The notes beneath the pieces are model-generated. The model worked only from the letters and a program-made list of their open reading frames with translations. It had not been told where the DNA came from and made no database searches. This document shows positions 36,020 to 45,120 of a DNA stretch of 64,000 bases, in pieces. Made by a program: the position numbers and the translations under genes. The stretch lies in the NCBI GenBank assembly GCA_036924085.1, contig JAVGWX010000007.1, forward strand, positions 105,082,428 to 105,146,427. The letters are read 5' to 3'. The stretch is from Ariolimax columbianus (lineage: Eukaryota; Mollusca; Gastropoda; Stylommatophora; Arionidae). Each line of letters starts with the position of its first letter. The first letter of the stretch is position 1.

Positions 36020-37235
36020 GAGAGTTATAACAGGAGGCATGAAGTCAAAGCCAATTGTAGAACTTGAACAGATTACAAAACTGCAATCCATGACCGATAG
36101 AAGAGACTGCAGAGCCCAGCAGCAAGCAGAGAAACTCAGAAGACTGACTGACCATCCAATGCACCAGAGACTAAACAATTTCGGAAATGGGAAACTAAAG
36201 TGGAGAAACTTTGCAGAAATAGCCAAAGCAAAGATGCACGAAGACCCCATGAACGGACTAACAACACCAAAGCCCATCCCTACTGTACGAAAACCTACCT
36301 GGAGGCAGCATATATTTCCAGAGGTGGTAGAAAATATACCAGGTATTGGAAACAAAAACTGCCAGACTGAAAAAGAAAGAAGAGATACAACCCTGAGGTA
36401 CATAACGAAAAACTACCCAAGCATGGACTGGACCCATGCATACACCGACGGTTCTGTAACAAACACAACACAGAACGGAGGGGCAGGAGCATTCCTGAGC
36501 CTACCAAATGGCAGAAAAATAACACTGTCATTCGATACTGGAAAATACACAAGCAATTTCAGAGCGGAGTCAGAGGCACTGAGGGCGGCAGTGGAAGAAA
36601 TGGTGACAGGCAAAAGGAATGAAAGCCAGATAGTCCTGCTTACAGATGCCCTGGCCGTAGTCACAGCACTAAAAAGCCAGAAAAATACTGAACTTAATGA
36701 TTTAAGAGCAGTACTCTGTCAACTATGCCAGCAGTCCGCACCAAAAAGAGTAGTGGTACAGTGGGTTCCATCCCACTGCAACATCCAAGGCAACGAGGAG
36801 GCAGACAGACTGGCAAAAGAAGGTGCAAGACTACCACAAACAGATACTAGTGTGACATACGAAGAGTCAAAACGGCTTATTAGAGCTAGATACATGACCA
36901 AATGGGAAACCGAACATACTGGTTACACCAAAAATGATGCCTATTACCAGTTGAACAGAAGAGAGCAGGTCGTTGTCTTCAGACTTCGCACTGGCCACAA
37001 TAGACTGAGGTACCACCTATTCAACAAATTGAAGATAGGTGGCACTGACGAATGCTCATGTGGTACAGGGAAAATGACCGCTGACCATTTGCTGCAAAAC
37101 TGCCCGACATACGAGGACCAGAGAGAGAGCAGATGTGGCCATCACCAGTGGCAACACTAGACAAGCTCTATGGCAGTGTCGACAGCCTCAGGATGACCGC
37201 CGCCTTTTTCGAAAAAATAAAGGTCGACGTCTGAC
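36020..37235 (+). pseudogene. LINE RNase H domain and Cys/His C-terminus
   Basis: RNase H runs from about 36425 to 36835. YTDGSVTN carries the first Asp, AESEALRAAVEEM the Glu, VLLTDALA the second Asp, and SHCNIQGNEEADRLAKEGA the His and last Asp, so all catalytic positions are kept. It removes the RNA strand of the hybrid during retrotransposition. Downstream are FRLRTGHNRLRYHLF and the CSCG...ADHLLQNCP motif typical of I-group LINE C-termini. A slip in the (AG)n run near 37128 moves the frame. The shifted frame continues as KLYGSVDSLRMTAAFFE and stops at the TGA 37231-37233, just before the tail. This end is shared with the short element at 38621-39835. Confidence 0.88.
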
Positions 37236-37255
37236 AGCGAAAGAAGAAGAAGAAG

Positions 37256-37268
37256 AAATCCCACGAAG
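37256..37268 (+). repeat. LINE target-site duplication, 3' copy
   Basis: Exact copy of 32269-32281, directly after the GAA tail. Confidence 0.88.
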
Positions 37269-37339
37269 AAGAAATAAATAAACGGCTGTCTAAGATCCTA
37301 CCTTTATAATTTCTCTACAGCTAAGATCTGTTACAATTA

Positions 37340-37846
37340 CATAATGCCTCTATATGACATCATAGATGACATAATGCCTCTATATGACATAGATGACATA
37401 ATGCCTCTATATGACATCTAAGATGACATAATGCCTCTATATGACATCTAAGATGACATAATGCCTCTATATGACATCTAAGATGACATAATGCATCTAT
37501 ATGACAACATAGATTTCATAACGCCTCTATATGACATCTAAGATGACATAATGCCTCTATATGACATCTAAGATGACATAATGCCTCTATATGACATCTA
37601 AGGATGACATAATGCCTCTATATGACATCTAAGATGACATAATGCCTCTATATGACATCTAAGGATGACATAATGCCTCTATATGACATCTAAGATGACA
37701 TAATGCCTCTATATGACATCTAAGGATGACATAATGCCTCTATATGACATCTAAGATGACATAATGCCTCTATATGACATCTAAGGATGACATAATGCCT
37801 CTATATGACATCTAAGATGACATAATGCCTCTATATGACATGACAT
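37340..37846. repeat. 30-bp tandem array before KMO exon A
   Basis: About 17 units containing CATAATGCCTCTATATGACA plus CTAAGATGA, with 1-bp and small-block variants. The array ends only about 20 bp before the inferred splice acceptor of exon A. It has therefore replaced most of the usual polypyrimidine and branch-point region of that intron. Confidence 0.95.
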
Positions 37847-37866
37847 GTAGTGTATGTATTGGCCAG

Positions 37867-37924
37867 GGCCTAGAGGACTGCATTGTGCTGGAAGAGCTAC
37901 TGGACAGGTTCAGCGATGATTTGG
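37867..37924 (+). CDS. KMO: KMO exon A (GLEDCIVLEELLDRFSDDL)
   Basis: Nineteen codons plus one base. They read GLEDCIVLEELLDRFSDDL, matching the animal KMO stretch with the EDC motif and the following acidic helix, just after the conserved FAD-contacting GQG loop. The donor is TTGG|GTGAGT at 37925, phase 1. The acceptor is inferred at CCAG|GGC (37866/37867). It is weak: only about 20 bp separate it from the 30-bp repeat array, and the pyrimidine tract is poor (GTATGTATTGGCCAG). The bases before it happen to read GQG in frame, so a slightly earlier start cannot be excluded. Confidence 0.85.
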
Positions 37925-37949
37925 GTGAGTCTCTGGTCGTGTTCCTTTG

Positions 37950-38602
37950 TTGTAGGTGTTGTTGTATGTGATGATGATGTAGATGATAGTATTGTAAATG
38001 TAGGTGATAGTGTTGTAGGTGATGATGATGTATATGATAATGTTGTAAATGTAGGTGATGGTGTTGTAGATGTAGCTGATGGTGTTGTAGATGTAGCTGA
38101 TGGTGTTATAGATGTAGCTGATGATGTTGTAGGTGATGATGTAGGTGATAATGTTGTAAATGTAGGTGATGGTGTTGTAGATGTAGCTGATGATGTTGTA
38201 GGTGATGATGTTGTAGGTGATGATGTTGTAGGTAATGATGTTGTAGGTGATGATGTTGTAGGTGATGATATTGTAGGTGGTGTATTAGATGGTGTTGTAG
38301 ATGGTGTTGTAGATGGTGTAGTAGATGGTGTTGTAGATGGTGTAGTAGATGGTGTTGTAGGTGATGGTGTTGTAGAATTTGTTGTAGATGGTTTTGTAGT
38401 TGATGTTGTAGATGATGATGGTGTAGATGTTGATGTAGGTGATGGTGTTGTAGATGGCATTGTAGGGGGTGTTGTGGATGGTATTGTATGTGATTCAGTA
38501 GGTGATGTTGTAGATGTTGTTGTAGGCGATAGTGTTGTAGATGTTGTTGTAGGTGATGGTGTTTTAGATGGCTTTGTAGGTGATGGTGTTGTAGGTGGTG
38601 TT
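37950..38602. repeat. 12-bp intronic array (GATGTTGTAGGT type)
   Basis: A degenerate array of 12-bp (some 9-, 15- and 18-bp) units, mainly GATGGTGTTGTA and GATGATGTTGTAGGT, beginning soon after the exon A donor. The same array continues at 39854-40005 beyond an inserted retroelement. It produces false Val/Asp-rich + frames and Thr/Ser/Pro-rich minus frames. Confidence 0.95.
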
Positions 38603-38620
38603 GTATGTGATTCAGTAGGG
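38603..38620 (+). repeat. Target-site duplication of the 28S-headed element, 5' copy
   Basis: GTATGTGATTCAGTAGGG recurs exactly at 39836-39853. It bounds the insertion, although the host array contains related words. Confidence 0.85.
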
Positions 38621-38627
38621 GATAGCA

Positions 38628-38686
38628 GGGCATTGCTACGGTAATCCTGCTCAATCCGAGAGGAATCGCAGGTTTCAGACACTTGG
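38628..38686 (+). pseudogene. 28S rRNA piece a (partial head duplicate)
   Basis: CATTGCTACGGTAATCCTGC, GAGAGGAATCGCAGG and TTCAGACACTTGG match the 28S stretch that also occurs, diverged, about 170 bp further on at 38795-38855. The element thus begins with a second, shorter 28S copy. In the LINE at 32282 only the last 25 bp of this piece remain. Confidence 0.8.
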
Positions 38687-38712
38687 CCATTGACTGACTA
38701 AAAAGCTCTCTC

Positions 38713-39193
38713 TTGATTCGTTGGGTCTAATAGTGAACGGGTGCTGGTATTAGACCCTCGGAAGACAGGTCAGTTTTACCCTACTAATGACAAGGCGTTG
38801 CTACGGTAATCCTGCTCAATTCCAGAGGAGTTGCAGGTCTCAGACACTCGGTCCACGTGCTTGGCTGATAAGCCAATGGTGCAAGCCTACCATCTGAGGG
38901 ATTACGGCCAAACGCCTCTAAGCCGGAATAATGCCCTGAATCTCAGCACCACTGCGACGGGAGGCAACGATATGGTTGGGATCTGGCACTCGTGTCTTAA
39001 CCCGACACGGTCGAGCCGCAGAAAGAGGTCTCTGCCGTCCCGCCGATTAAAGCGGGCGGGGAGCTGCTCGATATTCACCCCGTACGGCGTTGAGGTGTGA
39101 AACCACTAGTAGAAGACTTAGTTCTCGGTCGGGGTGTCGTAAGCAGTAAAGCAGCCACCTCACTGTGACCTGTTGAGACTCAGCCCTTGATCA
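38713..39193 (+). pseudogene. 28S rRNA 3'-terminal fragment (piece b)
   Basis: Same 28S 3' segment as in the LINE leader, ending in GGTCGGGGTGTCGTAAGCAG and GTTGAGACTCAGCCCTTGAT. This copy is closer to canonical 28S at several sites (TTGGGTCTAA, GACAGGTCAG, GTTGAGACTCAGCCC), so it preserves an older state than the LINE copy. Confidence 0.88.
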
Positions 39194-39835
39194 TGAGATA
39201 TGTTCGCACACCAGGCGAACAACATCTCCATGCCATGACCAGGCTTGTCCCCTGGTTAAATGCACTCCTGTCTTGCTCTTTACCTCTGTCTGCTATCAAT
39301 CATCCCAATGGACGTAGAAGAGATGCAGGCCAGCGGATATTGCACCTCTGCCCTATTGTGACAACCTCCCAGGTGGCGGGAAAGGCTAGGCCTGCCATCA
39401 CTGCAGAGGAGCCGAGAAAATAAAGGGAGCAAGGAGATAGCCCACTCACATGCACATGCTACATTTCTGGCAGAACGTGACGATCCTGGGACACAGACAC
39501 ACTGAACTGCCTCTCGTCCGGGATAGTACAAACTAGTACATAGTCCATCATATCATATCATTGCCACACCCTATAGACTCGAGTGGTGAAGACTCGATAG
39601 TCCTGCATGACAACTTCCCTAAGAGAGACTACTCTGACCACAAACAACTGCTGCCTTGCAGATAGGCTGGGGACAGCCAAAGGCTCAGGAAGGCATCCCT
39701 ACAGAAACGCCTGTTGAAATCGGATGCACTGGGCCACAGGCTTAACGAAACAGTGCAAGGTATATCGCTGTATGATGACGGTACAACCTATCAGAAACAG
39801 GTTGACGTTTGACAGCGTACGAAGAAGAAGAAGTA

Positions 39836-39853
39836 GTATGTGATTCAGTAGGG
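39836..39853 (+). repeat. Target-site duplication of the 28S-headed element, 3' copy
   Basis: Exact copy of 38603-38620 directly after the GAA tail. Confidence 0.85.
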
Positions 39854-40005
39854 AATGTTGTAGATGGGTTTGTAGATGGTGTTGTAGGTGATGGTGTTGT
39901 AGATGGTGTTGTAGGTAATGGTGTTGTAGACGGTGTTGTAGATGATGTTGTAGATGTAGTTGTAGGTAATGGTGCTGTACATGGTGTTATAGCTGATAAT
40001 GGTTT
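39854..40005. repeat. 12-bp intronic array, continuation
   Basis: Continuation of the 37950-38602 array (GATGGTGTTGTAG type). It ends about 20 bp before the exon B acceptor. Confidence 0.93.
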
Positions 40006-40024
40006 GACTATTTTTGATTTCTAG

Positions 40025-40107
40025 AGCAAGTTCTTCCTGAGTACACTCGGCTCAGACATCCAGATGCCGTTGCAATCAGCGACCTCGCTATGTATAACTA
40101 CATTGAG
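40025..40107 (+). CDS. KMO: KMO exon B (QVLPEYTRLRHPDAVAISDL)
   Basis: Two bases complete the Glu codon begun in exon A, then 27 codons end in AISDLAMYNYIE. That last segment is one of the best conserved stretches of animal KMO. The acceptor TTTTTGATTTCTAG is at 40011-40024. An AG two bases later would break the frame, so 40025 is the start. The donor is GAG|GTAATA at 40108, phase 0. Confidence 0.95.
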
Positions 40108-40127
40108 GTAATACACATTGAACTAGT

Positions 40128-40326
40128 TACCTGTACACACCTGTCTAGTTACCTGTACACACCTGACTAGTTATCTGTACACACCTGTCTAGTTACCTGT
40201 ACATCTGTCTAGTTACCTGTACACACCTGTCTAGTTACCTGTACACACCTGACTAGTTACATGTACACACCTTTTTAGTTAACTGTACACACCTGACTAG
40301 TTACCTGTACACACCTGACTAGTTAC
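40128..40326. repeat. 22-bp array (CTAGTTACCTGTACACACCT)
   Basis: About nine units of CTAGTTACCTGTACACACCT plus GT or GA, starting about 20 bp inside intron B. It is followed directly by the next array. No gene is present. Confidence 0.93.
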
Positions 40327-40327
40327 T

Positions 40328-42677
40328 CCACTCTATCCACTCATGTCACTCCACTCTATCCACTCCACTCTATCCACTCATATCACTCCACTCATATCAC
40401 TCCACTCTATCCACTCCACTCTATCCACTCCACTCTATCCACTCATATCACTCCACTCTATCCACTCATATCACTCCACTCTATCCACTCATGTTACTCC
40501 ACTCTATCCACTCATATCACTCCACTCTATCCACTCATGTTACATGTTACTCCACTCTATCCACTCATGTCACTCCACTCTATCCACTCATATCACTCCA
40601 CTCTATCCACTCATATCACTCCACTCTATCCACTCATGTTACTCCACTCTATCCACTCATATCACTCCACTCTATCCACTCATATCACTCCACTCTATCC
40701 ACTCATATCACTCCACTCTATCCACTCATGTTACTCCACTCTATCCACTCATATCACTCCACTCTATCCACTCATGTTACATGTTACTCCACTCTATCCA
40801 CTCATGTCACTCCACTCTATCCACTCATATCACTCCACTCTATCCACTCATGTTACATGTTACTCCACTCTATCCACTCATATCACTCCACTCTATCCAC
40901 TCATGTCACTCCACTCTATCCACTCATATCACTCCACTCTATCCACTCATGTTACTCCACTCTATCTACTCATATCACTCCACTATATCCACTCATATCA
41001 CTCCACTCTATCCACTCATATCACTCCACTCTATCCACTCATGTCACTCCACTCTATCCACTCATATCACTCCACTCTATCCACTCATGTTACATGTTAC
41101 TCCACTCTATCCACTCATATCACTCCACTCTATCCACTCATATCACTCCACTCTATCCACTCATATCACTCCACTCTATCCACTCATATCACTCCACTCT
41201 ATCCACTCATATCACTCCACTCTATCCACTCATGTCACTCCACTCTATCCACTCATGTTACTCCACTCTATCCACTCATGTTACTCCACTCTATCCACTC
41301 ATGTTACATGTTACTCCACTCTATCCACTCATGTTACTCCACTCTATCCACTCATGTTACTCCACTCTATCCACTCATGTTACATGTTACTCCACTCTAT
41401 CCACTCATGTTACTCCACTCTATCCACTCATATCACTCCACTCTATCCACTCATGTCACTCCACTCTATCCACTCATATCACTCCACTCTATCCACTCAT
41501 GTTACATGTTACTCCACTCTATCCACTCATATCACTCCACTCTATCCACTCATATCACTCCACTCTATCCACTCATATCACTCCACTCTATCCACTCATA
41601 TCACTCCACTCTATCCACTCATATCACTCCACTCTATCCACTCATGTCACTCCACTCTATCCACTCATATTACATGTTACTCCACTCTATCCACTCATGT
41701 CACTCCACTCTATCCACTCATATTACATGTTACTCCACTCTATCCACTCATGTCACTCCACTCTATCCACTCATATTACATGTTACTCCACTCTATCCAC
41801 TCATGTTACTCCACTCTATCCACTCATGTTACTCCACTCTATCCACTCATGTTACATGTTACTCCACTCTATCCACTCATATCACTCCACTCTATCCACT
41901 CATATCACTCCACTCTATCCACTCATGTTACATGTTACTCCACTCTATCCACTCATGTTACTCCACTCTATCCACTCATATCACTCCACTCTATCCACTC
42001 ATGTTACTCCACTCTATCCACTCATGTTACATGTTACTCCACTCTATCCACTCATATCACTCCACTCTATCCACTCATGTTACTCCACTCTATCCACTCA
42101 TATCACTCCACTCTATCCACTCATGTTACTCCACTCTATCCACTCATGTTACATGTTACTCCACTCTATCCACTCATGTTACTCCACTCTATCCACTCAT
42201 GTTACATGTTACTCCACTCTATCCACTCATGTTACTCCACTCTATCCACTCATATCACTCCACTCTATCCACTCATGTTACATGTTACTCCACTCTATCC
42301 ACTCAAGTTACTCCACTCTATCCACTCATGTTACTCCACTCTATCCACTCATGTTACTCCACTCTATCCACTCATGTTACTCCACTCTATCCACTCATAT
42401 CACTCCACTCTATCCACTCAAGTTACTCCACTCTATCCACTCATGTTACTCCACTCTATCCACTCATGTTACTCCACTCTATCCACTCATGTTACTCCAC
42501 TCTATCCACTCATGTTACTCCACTCTATCCACTCATATCACTCCACTCTATCCACTCATGTTACATGTTACTCCACTCTATCCACTCATGTTACTCCACT
42601 CTATCCACTCATATCACTCCACTCTATCCACTCATGTTACATGTTACTCCACTCTATCCACTCATATCACTCCACTC
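40328..42677. repeat. 23/30-bp array (CACTCCACTCTATCCACTCA)
   Basis: About 2.35 kb of 23-bp units containing CACTCCACTCTATCCACTCA followed by TAT or TGT. A 30-bp form carries a duplicated ATGTTAC. All three + frames stay open because three 23-bp units make 69 bp, giving false proteins of over 700 residues. The array is split by a SINE and continues at 42935-43197 up to the exon C acceptor. Confidence 0.97.
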
Positions 42678-42934
42678 GGGGACGGCGTGGCCTAGTGGAT
42701 AAGTGGCACGGCTCACAATCCGAAGGTGCTGGGTTCGATCCCCATCACAGCACCGGCCGTTACCCCGGGGAAGCAAACCCTTAGAAAATGCAGGAGGAAG
42801 CAGACCCATATATAAAATGCATGCTGAAGTCGGATGCATTGGGCCGACAGGCGCAAAATAAAAACCACAGTGTAACGCACACCACCTTGGGGATTAGAGA
42901 AATAAGGCGAACGCAAAAAAAAAAAAAAAAAAAT
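42678..42934 (+). mobile_element. tRNA-headed SINE
   Basis: About 257 bp inserted in the 23-bp array. The head has a pol III box A-like TGGCCTAGTGG (42688-42698) and a box B GGTTCGATCCC (42732-42742), as in tRNA, perhaps an Arg-type tRNA. A body segment CGGATGCATTGGGCCGACAG (42831-42850) and the following CACAGTGTAACG closely match the core of the 28S-headed elements (33341 and 39721 onward). The 3' end is AAATAAGGCGAACGC plus a run of about 19 A. ATATCACTCCACTC lies on both sides, but this is also the host repeat, so the duplication is not independent proof. Confidence 0.88.
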
Positions 42935-43197
42935 ATATCACTCCACTCTATCCACTCATATCACTCCACTCTATCCACTCATATCACTCCACTCTATCCA
43001 CTCATATCACTCCACTCTATCCACTCATATCACTCCACTCTATCCACTCATATCACTCCACTCTATCCACTCATATCACTCCACTCTATCCACTCATATC
43101 ACTCCACTCTATTCACTCATATCACTCCACTCTATCCACTCATATCACTCCACTCTATTCACTCATATCACTCCACTCTATCCACTCATGTTACTCT
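42935..43197. repeat. 23-bp array, continuation after the SINE
   Basis: Continuation of the 40328-42677 array. Units here are almost all the TAT form, unlike the mixed left part. The array ends about 20 bp before the exon C acceptor. Confidence 0.95.
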
Positions 43198-43219
43198 GCT
43201 TTTTCCACTCATATTTCAG

Positions 43220-43321
43220 ATGAGATCCAAGGTCAACTCCAGGTTTTTCTTGCTGCGAAAAAGGTTGGATAATTTTCTGTACTGGCTGCTCCCTGGGACA
43301 TGGGTCCCACTCTACACCATG
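43220..43321 (+). CDS. KMO: KMO exon C (ends in VPLYTM)
   Basis: Thirty-four codons, from MRSKVNSRFFLL to WVPLYTM. Animal KMO has the same elements here: MR-(A/S)-x-VNS after YNYIE, then the amphipathic segment, then the proline and PLYTM before the FSRIRYHE strand. The acceptor is CATATTTCAG at 43210-43219. The donor ACCATG|GTAAGAT is at 43322, phase 0. The last bases of this exon and its donor are the unit of the array that follows. Confidence 0.95.
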
Positions 43322-43978
43322 GTAAGATCCCACTCTACACCATGGTGAGGTCACATTCTACACCATGGTGAGATCATTCTACACCATGGTAAGATCCCAC
43401 TCTACACCATGGTAAGGTCACATTCTACACCATGGTGAGGTCATTCTACACCATGGTAAGGTCATTCTATATCATGGTAATGTCCAAGTCCACACCATAG
43501 TAAGGTCACATTCTACACCATGGTGAGGTCATTCTACACCATGGTAAGGTCCCAATCTACACCATGGTAAGGTCCCATTCTACACCATGGTAAGGTCCCA
43601 TTCTATACCATGATGTCATTCTACACCATGGTAAGGTCCCATTCTACACCATGGTAAGGTCCCATTCTACACCATGGTAAGGTCTCATTCTACACCATAG
43701 TAAGGTCACATTCTACACCATGGTAAGGTCCCATTCTACACCATAGTAAGGTCACATTCTACACCATAGTAAGGTCCCATTCTACACCATAGTAAGGTCA
43801 CATTCTACACCATGGTAAGGTCTCATTCTACACCATAGTAAGGTCACATTCTACACCATGGTAAGGTCCCATTCTACACCATAGTAAGGTCACATTCTAC
43901 ACCATAGTAAGGTCCCATTCTACACCATAGTAAGGTCACATTCTACACCATGGTAAGGTCCCATTCTACACCATAGTA
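43305..43978 (+). repeat. Tandem array of the exon C splice donor
   Basis: The units are about 23-25 bp, built on CATTCTACACCATGGTAAGG with variants CCATAGTAAGG and CCATGGTGAGG. The first unit is the end of exon C itself (CTCTACACCATG|GTAAGAT). Each of roughly 27 units therefore repeats the last exonic bases and the first intronic bases of the real 5' splice site. Most keep a GTAAGG or GTGAGG donor consensus. The array runs directly from the real donor. Confidence 0.93.
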
Positions 43979-43989
43979 GTGCTGTGTTT

Positions 43990-45010
43990 GAGATGCAGAC
44001 AACAGGAGGGGGAGGGGGGAGGGGTAGGGTAGCAGGAGAGGGGGGAAGGGAAGGGGTGATATCAGCAGGAGAGGGGGGGAGACGAGATAGCAGCAGGAGA
44101 GGGGGGAGAGGAGATATCAGCAGGAGAGGGGGGGATAGCAGGAGGGCAAGTGGGGGTGGGATAGCAGGAGGGCAAGTGGTTGGGAGATAGCAGGAGGGCA
44201 AGTGGTGGGGAGATAGCAGGAGGGCAAGGGGTTGGGAGATAGCAGGAGGGCAAGTGGTTGGGAGATAGCAGGAGGGCAAGTGGTGGGGAGATAGCAGGAG
44301 GGCAAGTGGTTGGGAGATAGCAGGAGGGCAAATGGTTGGGAGATAGCAGGAGGGCAAGTGGTGGGGAGATAGCAGGAGGGCAAGTGGTTGGGAGATAGCA
44401 GGAGGGCAAGTGGTTGGGAGATAGCAGGAGGGCAAGTGGTGGGGAGATAGCAGGAGGGCAAATGTTGGGGAGATAGCAGGAGGGCAATTGGTTGGGAGAT
44501 AGCAGGAGGGCAAGTGGTGGGGAGATAGCAGGAGGGCAAGTGGTTAGGGAGATAGCAGGAGGGCAAGTGGTGGGGAGATAGCAGGAGGGCAAGTAGTGGG
44601 GAGATAGCAGGAGGGCAAATGTTGGGGAGATAGCAGGAGGCACAAGTGGTGGGGAGATAGCAGGAGGGCAAATGTTGGGGAGATAGCAGGAGGGCAAATG
44701 TTGGGGAGATAGCAGGAGGGCAAATGTTGGGGAGATAGCAGGAGGGCAAGTGGTGGGGAGATAGCAGGAGGGCAAATGTTGGGGAGATAGCAGGAGGGCA
44801 AATGTTGGGGAGATAGCAAGAGGGCAAGTGGTGGGGAGATAGCAGGAGGGCAAATGTTGGGGAGATAGCAGGAGGGCAAGTGGTGGGGAGATAGCAGGAG
44901 GGCAAATGTTGGGGAGATAGCAGGAGGGCAAGTGGTTGGGAGATAACAGGAGGGCAAATGTTGGGGAGATAGCAGGAGGGCAAGTGGTGGGGAGATAGCA
45001 GGAGGGCAAG
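43990..45010. repeat. 26-bp G-rich array (GGGAGATAGCAGGAGGGCAA)
   Basis: An irregular G-rich start (43995-44150, runs of GGGG) leads into about 33 units containing GGGAGATAGCAGGAGGGCAA followed by GTGGTT, GTGGTG or ATGTTG. Minus-strand frames (CYLPTTCPPAIS) are artefacts. The + strand is rich in G runs and this is KMO sense RNA. Confidence 0.95.
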
Positions 45011-45120
45011 TGATACGACATGGAAATATATATATACTTTCTCACTCTTTTAATCTCACTGTTTCTCCCTCTCTTTTCTCTCTTTTTTATTTGATATTTC
45101 ACTGGACCATCAACATCTGT

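Larger units (their letters stand above)
32282..37255 (+). mobile_element. I-group LINE with a 28S rRNA-derived leader
   Basis: A 4,974-bp insertion bounded by 13-bp direct repeats. In order: a short 28S piece (32292-32316), a long 28S 3'-end piece (32343-32815), a leader of unknown origin (32816 to about 33540), then one degenerate polyprotein frame with AP-type endonuclease, reverse transcriptase, RNase H and a C-terminal Cys/His motif. It ends in a stop shortly before a (GAA)n tail. RNase H after RT and a short-repeat tail are family traits of the I group of non-LTR retrotransposons. No ORF1 (gag-like) frame is visible between leader and endonuclease. The reading frame is broken by at least two stops and several frameshifts, so this copy is inactive. 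The element lies upstream of KMO exon A in the same orientation. Confidence 0.9.
38621..39835 (+). mobile_element. 28S-headed short retroelement, internal-deletion derivative of the LINE
   Basis: A 1,215-bp insertion flanked by 18-bp direct repeats inside the KMO intron A array. Its first about 1.17 kb is collinear with the leader of the LINE at 32282 (28S pieces, then the unknown leader including GGATGCACTGGGCCACAGGC). At about 39795 it jumps to the last roughly 30 bp of the LINE (GGTTGACGTTTGACAGCG, then a GAA tail). The whole endonuclease-RT-RNase H region is missing. It has no coding capacity of its own, and the shared tail suggests it is copied by the LINE machinery. It behaves like a long SINE with a 28S head; rRNA-derived SINEs have been described in mammals. 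Confidence 0.9.

Noticed and set aside
37883..38644. Val/Asp-rich + frame and Thr/Ser/Pro-rich, mucin-like minus frame
   Set aside because: Both are translations of a 12-bp intronic array interrupted by a retroelement. The first starts in exon A out of the KMO frame.
42678..42750. Functional tRNA gene
   Set aside because: Box A and B are present, but the anticodon stem does not pair well, and the sequence continues into a SINE body with a poly(A) tail.
40343..42784. Frames of 721-813 codons with STLSTHITPLYPL repeats
   Set aside because: A 23-bp unit read three times gives the same 69-bp open cycle in all three frames; this is satellite, not gene.
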